Shown one piece after another: positions 46,261-53,866 of a DNA stretch of 64,000 nt (position 1 is the stretch's first letter; every line of letters starts with the position of its first letter). Below the pieces are notes generated by a model. That model worked only from the letters and a program-made list of their open reading frames with translations. It was not told where the DNA came from and did not search any database. The position numbers were made by a program, and so were the translations under genes. Source of the stretch: Sulfitobacter sp. LCG007 (lineage in GTDB: Bacteria; Pseudomonadota; Alphaproteobacteria; Rhodobacterales; Rhodobacteraceae); contig NZ_CP161805.1 in NCBI RefSeq assembly GCF_040801785.1, forward strand, positions 2,108,001-2,172,000. Direction: 5' to 3'.

Positions 46261-46287
46261 GGCGGTCGCGCAAGCAGCGCGACCGCC
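46261..46287 (-). promoter_or_regulatory. Perfect hairpin between terminase (g2) and portal (g3)
   Basis: GGCGGTCGCGC and GCGCGACCGCC form a perfect 11-bp stem with loop AAGCA, inside the 151-base gap between g2 and g3 and 36 bases before the portal start. Together with the g5-g6 hairpins it breaks an otherwise overlapping gene array. It could be an RNA-processing or stability element; no T-run follows on the transcribed strand. Confidence 0.5.
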
Positions 46288-46376
46288 ATGACCGTTTCCG
46301 ATTGAGTGAGGATGGGGCGCCTTCGCGGCCCGTTTCCCGGCTTGCGAGAAACCTAGCCCAGCCGCGTTAAGGCGTT

Positions 46377-47723
46377 TTAAAGTGACCGTACGCGGGGTGC
46401 CCGCCACTTGGCCGCAGGCTCGATCATCAGTTCGTGCAGCGCCCACACGAGAGCGTCGACACGGTCAGGAGAACCCTGGCCCTCGTAGCCCTGCACCGTC
46501 ATCCGGCACATCTGGTCCTCGAGCTTATCGAGCCCGCGCACATGCCGTACCCTGCCCTGCTCATAAAGAGCGGCAACCGGCTCGGCCCGCGCGACCTTGC
46601 CACGGCTTGCATGAACCGCCTTGAACGGCACCAGCGGATCGACCTGTCGCAGAACCTCGCCGACCATCTGTCCGCCCTGATTCACCTCCGCAACCAGCTT
46701 GTCGGCGCCGTATCGCTCCATTGCCCGGATCGCGGCGCGCGCCCATTCGGCGGGTGAGGCCGCGCCCACCGTGCAATCGGCAAGCACATAGGCCCGCCAG
46801 TCCTGAACCGGCCCCTGCATGCGGCAACCAGCCACGACGATCCCGCACTCGTCGGATCGTCCCGACCCCGTCGCCGCCGGGTCGAGCGCCACGACGACGC
46901 GGTCAAGCGCCGGGATCTCGGTCACTGCGAGCCCCTCCAGCACCGACGTCGTCCAGAGCGCCCCTTCGGCATCCGCCAGAAGCACGCCGTCAAGCTCTTG
47001 CCTGCCAAGCCTCGTACCGGCATAGCGCGCCCTGACCTCCTCGAGGAAGGACGCAGCCAGATTGGCCGCGTTTGCCTCGGTCGGTGCCTGCGTCAGCACG
47101 CTCGAGGGCGCCTCGAGCAGAGTTTTCAGCACGGCAACGTTCCGTGGTGTTGTCGTGACGCAGACCCGCGGCCTCTCGCCAAGCCTCAGCGCGAACTGCA
47201 GCATGTCCCAGGTCTCCTGCGCCTTCTTCCATTTCGCCAGTTCATCGACCCATGCGGCGTCGAATTGCGGGCCCCGCAGTCCTTCCGGATCGAAGGCCGA
47301 ATGAACCGTCGCGATGGCCCCGTTGGGCCAGACGAGGCGCTTGCGCCCCGCCTCCCACTCGGGAACCCGATCCGGCGGCGAACATGCGAGAATCCCGCTG
47401 TCCCCGAAGATCATGACTTCGCGCACCTGGTCGATTGTCTCGCCCACCAGGGCCACGCGCCGCGCCCGACCCGGGTCGAGCGGACTGGCTCCCTCCACCT
47501 GCGCCCGAACCCACTCGGCGCCGGCGCGGGTCTTGCCGGCTCCCCTGCCGCCCATGATCACCCATGTCCGCCAGTCCCCTTCCGGCGGCAGCTGGTGCGG
47601 CATCGCCCAGAATTCGAACAGGCAGGGGAGAGCGTGAAGCTCTCCCTCATCCATCTCATTCAGGAATTGCGCCTGCAACGCAGGCGGCGCGGATGCGATC
47701 CAGTTTGCCTGCGATGTCAGCAC
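46377..47723 (-). CDS. GTA g2-type large terminase
   Basis: 448 residues. Two-domain packaging motor: ATPase with Walker A GGRGAGKTRAG (about 57-67) and Walker B-like FDAAWVDELAKW, C-motif TTTPRN, and a RNase H-fold nuclease with acidic residues in VVALDPAATGSGRSDECG, DKLVAEVNQGG and DRVDALVWALHEL. It fills the head with random host DNA by headful packaging in GTAs. The start is not certain: GTG 47723 with AAAAGG just upstream keeps the conserved WIASAPP segment; a TTG at 47792 and an ATG at 47654 are alternatives. It overlaps g1 by 68 bases. Confidence 0.93.
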   Translation of the reverse strand: MLTSQANWIASAPPALQAQFLNEMDEGELHALPCLFEFWAMPHQLPPEGDWRTWVIMGGRGAGKTRAGAEWVRAQVEGASPLDPGRARRVALVGETIDQVREVMIFGDSGILACSPPDRVPEWEAGRKRLVWPNGAIATVHSAFDPEGLRGPQFDAAWVDELAKWKKAQETWDMLQFALRLGERPRVCVTTTPRNVAVLKTLLEAPSSVLTQAPTEANAANLAASFLEEVRARYAGTRLGRQELDGVLLADAEGALWTTSVLEGLAVTEIPALDRVVVALDPAATGSGRSDECGIVVAGCRMQGPVQDWRAYVLADCTVGAASPAEWARAAIRAMERYGADKLVAEVNQGGQMVGEVLRQVDPLVPFKAVHASRGKVARAEPVAALYEQGRVRHVRGLDKLEDQMCRMTVQGYEGQGSPDRVDALVWALHELMIEPAAKWRAPRVRSL

Positions 47724-48000
47724 GGGCCTTTTCGAGATCGAAGGCGATACTGCCCCGGACGGCCCCACGGGATTTGTTTCTGCATTCGGCAAGACGGTTC
47801 TCCACTTTCTGACAGGTCTCGAGCAAAGCGATGGCCGAGGCCACCGTTCTGACGTCAGCGGTTTTGTCGATATCCTCCCCGTGGCGGACCCGGTGTCTGA
47901 GGTCCTGCAATTCCCGTCGAAGGTCGCGGATCGATTCGAAGACCGAATTCAGGAGGTCTTCGGATTCCGCGGCCATCTCTTCAGGGCTGATGTTGCTCAT
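47656..48000 (-). CDS. GTA g1-type small terminase
   Basis: 114 residues from ATG 48000, with GAGAGGAAG 8 bases upstream. Mostly helical: MSNISPEEMAAESEDLLNSVFESIRDLRRELQDLRHRV and VASAIALLETCQKVENRLAECRN. This is the small packaging subunit of Rhodobacterales GTAs, which lacks a sequence-specific DNA-binding requirement and so allows random packaging. First gene of the cluster; its leader carries a promoter, a short leaderless frame and a terminator. A six-codon frame (48017-47997, MRGSYE) with GGAGGG upstream ends on the g1 start codon and could couple translation. Confidence 0.88.
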   Translation of the reverse strand: MSNISPEEMAAESEDLLNSVFESIRDLRRELQDLRHRVRHGEDIDKTADVRTVASAIALLETCQKVENRLAECRNKSRGAVRGSIAFDLEKARADIAGKLDRIRAACVAGAIPE

Positions 48001-48045
48001 TCATAGCTTCCTCTCATGCGCAAAGCCCTCCGCACGACAGAAATG

Positions 48046-48078
48046 AAAAAGCGACCTCCGGGTCAAACCCGGGGCCGC
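48046..48078 (-). terminator. Intrinsic terminator in the GTA leader
   Basis: On the minus strand GCGGCC-CCGGGT pairs with ACCCGG-GGTCGC (one G-T wobble and one bulged A) around loop TTG, and is followed by TTTTTCATTTC. It lies 46 bases upstream of the g1 start and downstream of the promoter at 48105-48133, so it is positioned to stop the GTA transcript before g1 unless melted. It is also downstream of mltG and would block read-through from the fab-mltG genes. Confidence 0.8.
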
Positions 48079-48098
48079 TCGCCCAATTCCTCCAGCAT
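48063..48098 (-). CDS. Candidate leaderless leader peptide upstream of GTA g1
   Basis: ATG at 48098, stop TGA at 48063-48065, product MLEELGERPRV (11 residues). The start codon lies 7 bases after the -10 hexamer of the promoter at 48105-48133, at or next to the expected transcription start, so the message would begin with AUG. The last codons and stop lie inside the terminator hairpin, so a ribosome reaching the end would cover the left arm. Whether it is translated is not known; the case rests on geometry. Confidence 0.45.
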   Translation of the reverse strand: MLEELGERPRV

Positions 48099-48104
48099 GT
48101 ATAA

Positions 48105-48133
48105 GTTGTAGCAAAGACCGTTCGCACAGTCAA
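48105..48133 (-). promoter_or_regulatory. Promoter for the GTA structural cluster
   Basis: On the minus strand TTGACT (48133-48128) and TACAAC (48110-48105) are separated by exactly 17 bases. It is the best sigma-70-like promoter in the gap between mltG and g1 and points towards g1. In Rhodobacter capsulatus the activator GafA acts upstream of g1; no binding consensus could be checked here. Confidence 0.6.
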
Positions 48134-48216
48134 TGCTTTACTTCAACTATGTGACCCAACCGTACGGTATCGTTAACCTTTTCTGGAAACTCACGCCACA
48201 AGCGCATCAAGCACGT

Positions 48217-49383
48217 TCAGTTCCCCGAAGGCTGAGAGGTCTGATCCGCCTCGATTTTCCGCCACTTCGCGACATTCGCATTATGCTCTTCCAGCGTGCG
48301 GGCGAAGGCATGTCCGCCCGACCCATCGGCCACGAAGAAAAGGAAATCGCTCTCGAGCGGATGTGCCGCCGCCTGAAGACTCTCGCGCCCCGGGTTGGCG
48401 ATCGGCGTGGGTGGCAGGCCGAGGATCACGTAAGTGTTCCAAGGCGTCGCCTTTCGAAGCTCGCTCTGTCGCAGACCCCGGCCAAGCACACCCTTGCCCT
48501 CGGTCACGCCATAGATGACTGTCGGGTCGGTCTGAAGCCGCATGCCTTCGCGCAGACGGTTGACGAATACCGACGCAACCTGCCCCCGCTCTTCCGGAAT
48601 CCCGGTCTCCTTCTCGATGATAGAGGCCAGCACCACCAGTTCCTCGGGCGTCTCGACCGGAAGGCCCTCGGCCCGGTTCTGCCAGGCCTCCGCGACCAGT
48701 ATCTCCTGACCCGACTTCATCTTCGCTATCAACTCCGAGCGATCGTCGCCCGGTCGCACCTCGTAGCTGTCCGGCGCAAGTGAGCCTTCCGCCGGAATAC
48801 CTTCTATCTCTCCCTCCAGCACGTCGATCGCCTTGAGGCTCTCCACTACCTGCCAGCTCGTCACCCCCTCGGCGAGCGAGATGCGGTAGCGCGTGTCCTC
48901 CATCGCCCGCTTCTCGGCATAGACCGGTGGCGCTTCCTCCTCCGCGAGAACGAAATCCGCGCGTTCCTCGAAGCGGTTGGTCGCCGGATCGAGTTCGCGA
49001 ACCTCGACGCTCATCCGGTTGATGCCCACCCGGTAGACGACCTCGGTCCCGCAGGTGCTGGCGCCCCCACGTGTCACGACGTCGACGATCTCGCGCATCG
49101 ACGCACCCGGCTCGACCAGGTAGCTGCCCGCCTTCAGCTGATCGGCCTTGTCGGCGTAATCCGCTCCCATCCGCAGGATCGCCGCGTTGGTGATCGCGCC
49201 CTGCTCGGCAAGGTTCGCGCTGAGGCGCCGGAAATTCGTGCCCCTCTCGACCTGGACGCACATCGCCTCGTCAAGCGGACCGCGGCCCGCATATTGCGAT
49301 TGCCCCCAGAGAATGAGGCCACCGAAAAGGAACAGCCCGACAATCAGGAAGCTGACGGCATTGGAGGCGACGTTGCGCCACAT
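48217..49383 (-). CDS. mltG: Endolytic murein transglycosylase
   Basis: 388 residues. N-terminal membrane helix (AVSFLIVGLFLFGGLILWG, about 9-27), then the LysM-like region, and the YceG/MltG catalytic domain with ASIIEKETGIPEERGQVASVFVNRL (catalytic glutamate in EKE) and QTDPTVIYG. The C-terminal TPWNTYVILGLPPTPIANPG and HPLESDFLFFVADG are typical. It cuts nascent glycan strands at the membrane and so limits chain length. Its ATG overlaps the fabF stop by one base (TGATG), an operon seen in many alphaproteobacteria and usual on this flank of GTA clusters. Confidence 0.95.
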   Translation of the reverse strand: MWRNVASNAVSFLIVGLFLFGGLILWGQSQYAGRGPLDEAMCVQVERGTNFRRLSANLAEQGAITNAAILRMGADYADKADQLKAGSYLVEPGASMREIVDVVTRGGASTCGTEVVYRVGINRMSVEVRELDPATNRFEERADFVLAEEEAPPVYAEKRAMEDTRYRISLAEGVTSWQVVESLKAIDVLEGEIEGIPAEGSLAPDSYEVRPGDDRSELIAKMKSGQEILVAEAWQNRAEGLPVETPEELVVLASIIEKETGIPEERGQVASVFVNRLREGMRLQTDPTVIYGVTEGKGVLGRGLRQSELRKATPWNTYVILGLPPTPIANPGRESLQAAAHPLESDFLFFVADGSGGHAFARTLEEHNANVAKWRKIEADQTSQPSGN

Positions 49384-50642
49384 CAGCCGGCCTTCCCGAA
49401 GATGACGCTGGCGTTGGTCCCGCCGAACCCGAAGGAATTCGACAGCGCCACGTCGATCCTGCGCTCGCGCTTTGCTTGCGGCGCGAGGTCGATAGCGGTC
49501 TCGACGGCGGGGGTTTCAAGATTGATCGTCGGCGGCGCGACCTGGTCGCGGATCGCGAGGATCGAGAAGATCGCCTCGATCGCGCCAGCCGCCCCCAGCA
49601 GGTGACCCGTGGCGGACTTGGTCGAGGACATGGTGATCTTCGACGCGTGCGAACCCATCAGACGCTCGACCGCAGCAAGCTCGATGACGTCGGCCATCGT
49701 CGAGGTGCCATGGGCATTGATGTAATCGACGTCCGACGGTTCCAGCCCTGCGCTCTTCAAGGCGTTCTTCATGACCCTTTCCATCCCGTCACCATCCTCG
49801 GAAGGGGCGGTGATATGGTAGGCATCGCCCGACAGACCGTAGCCCAGCACCTCGCAATAGATTTTTGCGCCGCGCGCCTTCGCATGCTCGTATTCTTCAA
49901 GCACTACGATGCCCGCGCCCTCGCCCATGACGAACCCGTCGCGGTCGATGTCATAGGGACGCGAGGCCTTCTCGGGCTCGTTCCCCCGCTTGGTCGACAG
50001 GGCCTTGCAGGCATTGAAGCCCGCGATCCCGATCTCGCAGATCGCGGCCTCGGCGCCGCCCGCGACCATCACATCCGCATCGCCATACTTTATCAGCCGC
50101 ATCGCGTCGCCGATCGCATGGGCCCCGGTCGAGCAGGCCGTCACCACGGAATGGTTCGGCCCCTTGAAACCGTAGCGGATCGACACCTGTCCGGAAATCA
50201 GATTGATCAGCGCCCCGGGGACGAAGAACGGCGAGACCCGCCTCGGGCCCTTCTCCTTCATCAGCAGCGCCGTGTTCGCGATCGAGTTGAGACCGCCGAT
50301 GCCCGACCCGATCAGGACCCCCGTGCGCTCCTGATCCTCGCGCTCGGTGGGCTTCCAGCCTGAATCCTCGACAGCCTGCTGGGCCGCCGCCATCCCGAAG
50401 AGGATGAAGGTGTCGACCTTGCGCTGTTCTTTCGGCTCCATATAGGCGTCGGCATTGAACGTGCCGCCGCTGCCGTCACCGAAGGGCACCTCACAGGCAT
50501 ATTGCGTCACAAGCTGGCTCGCATCGAACCGCGTGATCATTCCGCCCCCGGATTCGCCGGACAGGATGCGCGACCAGCTGTCCTCGACGCCGTCCGCCAG
50601 CGGCGTGACCAAACCGAGCCCGGTAACCACTACTCTGCGCAT
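49383..50642 (-). CDS. fabF: Beta-ketoacyl-ACP synthase II
   Basis: 419 residues from ATG 50642 (MRRVVVTGLGLVTPL), with GGGGGA 8 bases upstream; ATGs at 50648 and 50657 are in-frame alternatives. It condenses malonyl-ACP with acyl-ACP in fatty-acid elongation. Active-site triad: cysteine in VTACSTGAHAIGDAM (about 166), histidine in INAHGTSTMAD and histidine in SATGHLLGAAG. C-terminal NSFGFGGTNASVIF is typical. A GNAT gene lies between it and acpP, unlike the usual acpP-fabF neighbourship. Confidence 0.97.
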   Translation of the reverse strand: MRRVVVTGLGLVTPLADGVEDSWSRILSGESGGGMITRFDASQLVTQYACEVPFGDGSGGTFNADAYMEPKEQRKVDTFILFGMAAAQQAVEDSGWKPTEREDQERTGVLIGSGIGGLNSIANTALLMKEKGPRRVSPFFVPGALINLISGQVSIRYGFKGPNHSVVTACSTGAHAIGDAMRLIKYGDADVMVAGGAEAAICEIGIAGFNACKALSTKRGNEPEKASRPYDIDRDGFVMGEGAGIVVLEEYEHAKARGAKIYCEVLGYGLSGDAYHITAPSEDGDGMERVMKNALKSAGLEPSDVDYINAHGTSTMADVIELAAVERLMGSHASKITMSSTKSATGHLLGAAGAIEAIFSILAIRDQVAPPTINLETPAVETAIDLAPQAKRERRIDVALSNSFGFGGTNASVIFGKAG

Positions 50643-50730
50643 CGACATGTCCCCCATTTTTGGTTTCCTGCTCATACATTGCGGCAGACGCTGTGTTCAA
50701 GCCCACGCGCGGGCGGATGCAAGCCATCGC

Positions 50731-51264
50731 CTATTGCGGCGGTGCCCTGCGTTCCATCAGCGTCACGGCAGACCCGGCATATTCGGCATCCCGCATGGCG
50801 ACATAGCCAAGCTTTTGCGCAAGGCGTACAGAACTGCGATGCTCCGGCGCCACCATGCAGACCAGCCGCCCGGTGATGACCCGGTCGAACCATTCATGCG
50901 CCGCCTTCGCGGCCTCCAGGCCCAGCCCGAGCCCTTGGGCCGACGGCTCCAGCACCCAGCCCGCTTCCGGAAAATCGTCGAAGTCCGGGCCGAGGTCGCG
51001 CTTGCCGTAGAAGAACCCGACCTGACCCGACATCTCGGTGGTCCGGTGCCGCTGGATCGCCCATTGCCCGAAGCCGGTAATCTGCCAATGGCCGGCATTG
51101 CGCAGGAACGAGGCCCAGGCCTTGCTTCTTGGCCAGGGCGCCTCGTCAATGTGATGCACGACTTCAGGCATCGACCATATCTCGGCGAACCGCCCGAAGT
51201 CTTCGGGGCGCATTCCGCGCAGGGTCAACCTCGCCGTATTGATCGTGGGAATCAGGCGTGACAT
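50731..51264 (-). CDS. GNAT-family N-acetyltransferase
   Basis: 177 residues from ATG 51264 with GAGAGG 7 bases upstream; the frame is open far upstream but that part overlaps the acpP terminator. RimJ/RimL-type GNAT: TINTARLTLRGMRPEDFGRFAEIW at the N-terminus, GFFYGKRDLGPDFDDFPEAGWVLEPSAQGLGLGLEAAKAAHEWF containing the acetyl-CoA-binding Q/R-x-x-G-x-G/A-like segment, and the C-terminal APEHRSSVRLAQKLGYVAM. Target unknown (protein N-terminus or small amine). Inserted between acpP and fabF on the same strand. Confidence 0.87.
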   Translation of the reverse strand: MSRLIPTINTARLTLRGMRPEDFGRFAEIWSMPEVVHHIDEAPWPRSKAWASFLRNAGHWQITGFGQWAIQRHRTTEMSGQVGFFYGKRDLGPDFDDFPEAGWVLEPSAQGLGLGLEAAKAAHEWFDRVITGRLVCMVAPEHRSSVRLAQKLGYVAMRDAEYAGSAVTLMERRAPPQ

Positions 51265-51439
51265 GGAACTGCCTCTCGAATGGTGGAGCTTGTCGCCCTC
51301 TGGCATCGAGGATGGCGCACGAATGCTCCTGCATTCAACCCCTGGTTTGTAGCACCGCGCATCTTCCGACAAAAATGCGACCGGTGGCCGGGGACTGATA
51401 AGGCCGCCGGGCGCAAGGTCCCGCACTACATACGGAAAC

Positions 51440-51465
51440 GGCGCCGTTCCCGAGGGGAAGGCGCC
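51440..51465 (-). terminator. Terminator downstream of acpP
   Basis: GGCGCC with inner TTCCC pairs with GGGAA and GGCGCC around a 3-base loop with one bulged G. It lies 40 bases after the acpP stop, isolating the abundant acpP message from the GNAT and fabF genes. The plus-strand continuation reads GAGCTTTTTC, so it could act in that direction as well. Confidence 0.7.
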
Positions 51466-51505
51466 GAGCTTTTTCGCATTGGCCGCACTGCGGCCCGCAT
51501 GTGCC

Positions 51506-51739
51506 TCAGGAGGCTTCGGAGATGAACTTGACCGCGTCGCCGAATGTCTGGATCGTTTCGGCCGCATCGTCCGGAATCTCGATTCCGAACTCTTCCTCGA
51601 ACGCCATCACGAGCTCGACTGTGTCGAGGCTGTCGGCACCCAGATCATCGATGAACGACGCGTTTTCCGTCACCTTGTCCTCTTCCACGCCGAGATGCTC
51701 AACCACGATCTTCTTAACGCGCTCTGCGATGTCGCTCAT
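51506..51739 (-). CDS. acpP: Acyl carrier protein
   Basis: 77 residues, canonical: [18 protein letters not shown], then [30 protein letters not shown]. The serine in ADSLDT carries the 4'-phosphopantetheine arm, made from coenzyme A (see coaD). Acidic and small, as required for carrying acyl chains in fatty-acid synthesis. It has its own promoter candidate upstream and terminator downstream. Confidence 0.99.
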   Translation of the reverse strand: MSDIAERVKKIVVEHLGVEEDKVTENASFIDDLGADSLDTVELVMAFEEEFGIEIPDDAAETIQTFGDAVKFISEAS

Positions 51740-51920
51740 TTTCAGTCCTCATTTTCGGGTCGCGTTGGACCCCTTCGGTTTCGTTGCGCCCCGGTCATGG
51801 CGGAGTCGCTCGGAGTATGCCCCAGCCGGGGCGGCTCTGTCCCTGACGTTACACGACTCGCGCTGCGTCTTAACGGGCGTTGCGGCTACAGTCACCTGTC
51901 ACCGATCGAAATCTTCGCCC

Positions 51921-51948
51921 CCTTTAGCACAAGCGAAACGGATGGCAA
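51921..51948 (-). promoter_or_regulatory. Candidate acpP promoter
   Basis: On the minus strand TTGCCA (51948-51943) and TAAAGG (51926-51921) are 16 bases apart in the 227-base gap between fabG and acpP. The long gap and strong terminator after acpP agree with independent high expression. The -10 element is a weak match. Confidence 0.4.
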
Positions 51949-51966
51949 ACGCTTTGAACGCGCCGC

Positions 51967-52704
51967 TCACAACATGGCCATTCCGCCATTGACGTGCAAG
52001 GTCGTGCCTGTGACATAGGCGGCTTCCGGACTGGCCAGATAGAGAACGGCAGCCGCGATCTCGGAAGGTTCCCCCATCCGGCCGGCGGGAATTTGTCCCA
52101 TTATTCCAGTCTTCTGGTCGTCATTCAGCTTGTCGGTCATCGCCGTGGCGATGAAACCGGGCGCGACGGCATTGACGGTTATCCCGCGGCTCGCAACCTC
52201 ATAGGCAAGACTCTTGGTCATGCCCACCATTCCCGCCTTCGATGCCGCGTAATTGGCCTGACCCGGATTGCCCGTCGCACCGACCACCGACGAGATGTTG
52301 ACGATCCGGCCCCAGCGGTTCTTCATCATCCCGCGCATCACGCCTTTGCAAAGCTTGAAGGTCGCGCTGAGGTTCACGCCGATGACCGCGTTCCAATCAT
52401 CGTCCGACATGCGCATGAAAAGGTTGTCACGCGTGATACCGGCATTGTTGACCAGGATGTCGACCGCGCCCATCGCTTCGGCGGCCTGTTTCGGAAGCGC
52501 CTCGACCGCCTCGGGGTCCGACAGGTTGCAGGGCAGCACGTGCACCCGATCCGCCAGTTCCGCCGCAAGCGCCTCGAGCGGCTCGGTACGCGTGCCCGAG
52601 ATCGCGACCTCGGCGCCTGCCCCGTGCAATACCCGTGCGATTTCCGCACCGATGCCTCCTGACGCCCCGGTTACGAGCGCCGTCCGCCCTGAAAGATCAA
52701 ACAT
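51967..52704 (-). CDS. fabG: 3-Oxoacyl-ACP reductase
   Basis: 245 residues. NADPH-dependent short-chain dehydrogenase: TGASGGIG (13-20) for the cofactor, NNAG (about 86-89), catalytic Ser-Tyr-Lys in NISSVVGATGNPGQANYAASKAG (YxxxK), and the C-terminal NAVAPGFIATAMT. Reduces 3-ketoacyl-ACP in each elongation cycle. fabD stop is one base from its start, so the two are cotranscribed. Confidence 0.98.
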   Translation of the reverse strand: MFDLSGRTALVTGASGGIGAEIARVLHGAGAEVAISGTRTEPLEALAAELADRVHVLPCNLSDPEAVEALPKQAAEAMGAVDILVNNAGITRDNLFMRMSDDDWNAVIGVNLSATFKLCKGVMRGMMKNRWGRIVNISSVVGATGNPGQANYAASKAGMVGMTKSLAYEVASRGITVNAVAPGFIATAMTDKLNDDQKTGIMGQIPAGRMGEPSEIAAAVLYLASPEAAYVTGTTLHVNGGMAML

Positions 52705-52705
52705 G

Positions 52706-53647
52706 TTATTCTCCTCGGTCGGCCTTCGCTGCCGCGATATCCGCCGGCGTGCCGAAATTGCGGGTCACCAGATCCTTGTCGATGCGCCGTATCATGCCCG
52801 ACAGCGCCTTTCCGGCGCCGATTTCCCAGATTTCCGTTATCCCGTGACGCGCCATCCACTGCACGCTCGTGCGCCAGCGCACGCGTCCCGTCACCTGATC
52901 GACCAGCAGCGACCGGATCAGCGCAGGATTGGTGACGCCCGAGGCCAACACGTTGGATACCAGCGGCACCTTCGGCTCGAGGATATCCACATGCGAAAGG
53001 GCTTCTGCCATCCTCGCGGCCGCGGGCATCATGAGCGTGCAGTGGAAAGGTGCCGAGACGGGCAGCATCAGGGCCCGCTTCGCCCCTGCTTCCTTGGCCA
53101 TCTCGACCGCCCGGCCCACCGCCCCGCTGTTGCCCGACACGACCATCTGAGCCGGATCGTTTTCGTTCGCAAGCTGGCAGACCTCGCCCATTGCGGCTTC
53201 CTGAGCGATCTTCGCCACCGTGTCGAAGTCAAGCCCGAGGATCGCCGCCATCGCGCCTTCGCCCACCGGGGTCGCCGTCTGCATCGCCTGCCCGCGAATG
53301 CGCAACAAACGCGCGGTGTCCCCGATCGTGATGCTTTTCGCCGCGGCCAGCGCGGAGTATTCGCCAAGGCTGTGGCCGGCGACATAGGCCGCGTTGGAAA
53401 TCCCGAAACCTTCCGATTCCAGGGCCTTGAACGCCGCGAGCGACGTCGCCATCAGGGCCGGCTGCGCATTCTCGGTCAGCGTAAGCGTCTCGATGTCGCC
53501 TTCCCAGACAAGCGCACTCAGCTTCTCGCCAAGCGCATCGTCGACCTCGTCGAAGACCGCTTTGGCCTGCGGATAGGCATCGGCCAGCGCCTGCCCCATC
53601 CCGATGATCTGCGCCCCCTGCCCGGGAAAGACGTAGGCAATGCTCAT
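52706..53647 (-). CDS. fabD: Malonyl-CoA:ACP transacylase
   Basis: 313 residues from ATG 53647 with GAGGGGG upstream. It loads malonyl groups onto ACP. Motifs: AYVFPGQGAQIIGMG at the N-terminus, the nucleophile elbow GHSLGEYSALAA (about 90-101), and the catalytic histidine in SAPFHCTLMMPAA. First gene of the minus-strand run fabD-fabG. Confidence 0.97.
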   Translation of the reverse strand: MSIAYVFPGQGAQIIGMGQALADAYPQAKAVFDEVDDALGEKLSALVWEGDIETLTLTENAQPALMATSLAAFKALESEGFGISNAAYVAGHSLGEYSALAAAKSITIGDTARLLRIRGQAMQTATPVGEGAMAAILGLDFDTVAKIAQEAAMGEVCQLANENDPAQMVVSGNSGAVGRAVEMAKEAGAKRALMLPVSAPFHCTLMMPAAARMAEALSHVDILEPKVPLVSNVLASGVTNPALIRSLLVDQVTGRVRWRTSVQWMARHGITEIWEIGAGKALSGMIRRIDKDLVTRNFGTPADIAAAKADRGE

Positions 53648-53800
53648 GTTGGGCCCCCTCGGCATACGATTGTGCTCCGGCTTAACTTGTGCCGGCGCTG
53701 CGTGCAACGCCCCCCACCCGCCAAGCCGCAACGCACACCATCCAATTCACGGTGCAGGGACCCTCCGGTTCACCGCGCAAGGATTGTGCGAAAGCGGGGA

Positions 53801-53828
53801 TTGCCGATTGCCGGCTGCCGCGTATCTT
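53801..53828 (+). promoter_or_regulatory. Candidate promoter of the cytochrome b561-YceI gene
   Basis: TTGCCG (53801-53806) and TATCTT (53823-53828) with a 16-base spacer lie 39 bases before the start codon. It is the only -35/-10 pair I see in the 219-base gap divergent from fabD. Confidence 0.45.
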
Positions 53829-53866
53829 CCGCGACGCCATGGCGAACCGCATCGAAGGAACCGATC

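Noticed and set aside
45966-46289. 107-codon minus-strand frame starting in the g2-g3 hairpin
   Set aside because: Overlaps the portal gene in another frame, and its translation is Arg-rich and featureless; the ATG is part of the hairpin.
46367-46380. TTAA-N6-TTAA at the g2 stop as a CtrA site
   Set aside because: CtrA sites need a 7-base spacer; here it is 6 and the site covers a stop codon in mid-operon.
33889-48000. GTA cluster read as an active prophage
   Set aside because: No integrase, repressor, replication, lysis or attachment sequences; gene order and small tape-measure protein are those of RcGTA; flanks are the usual chromosomal ones.
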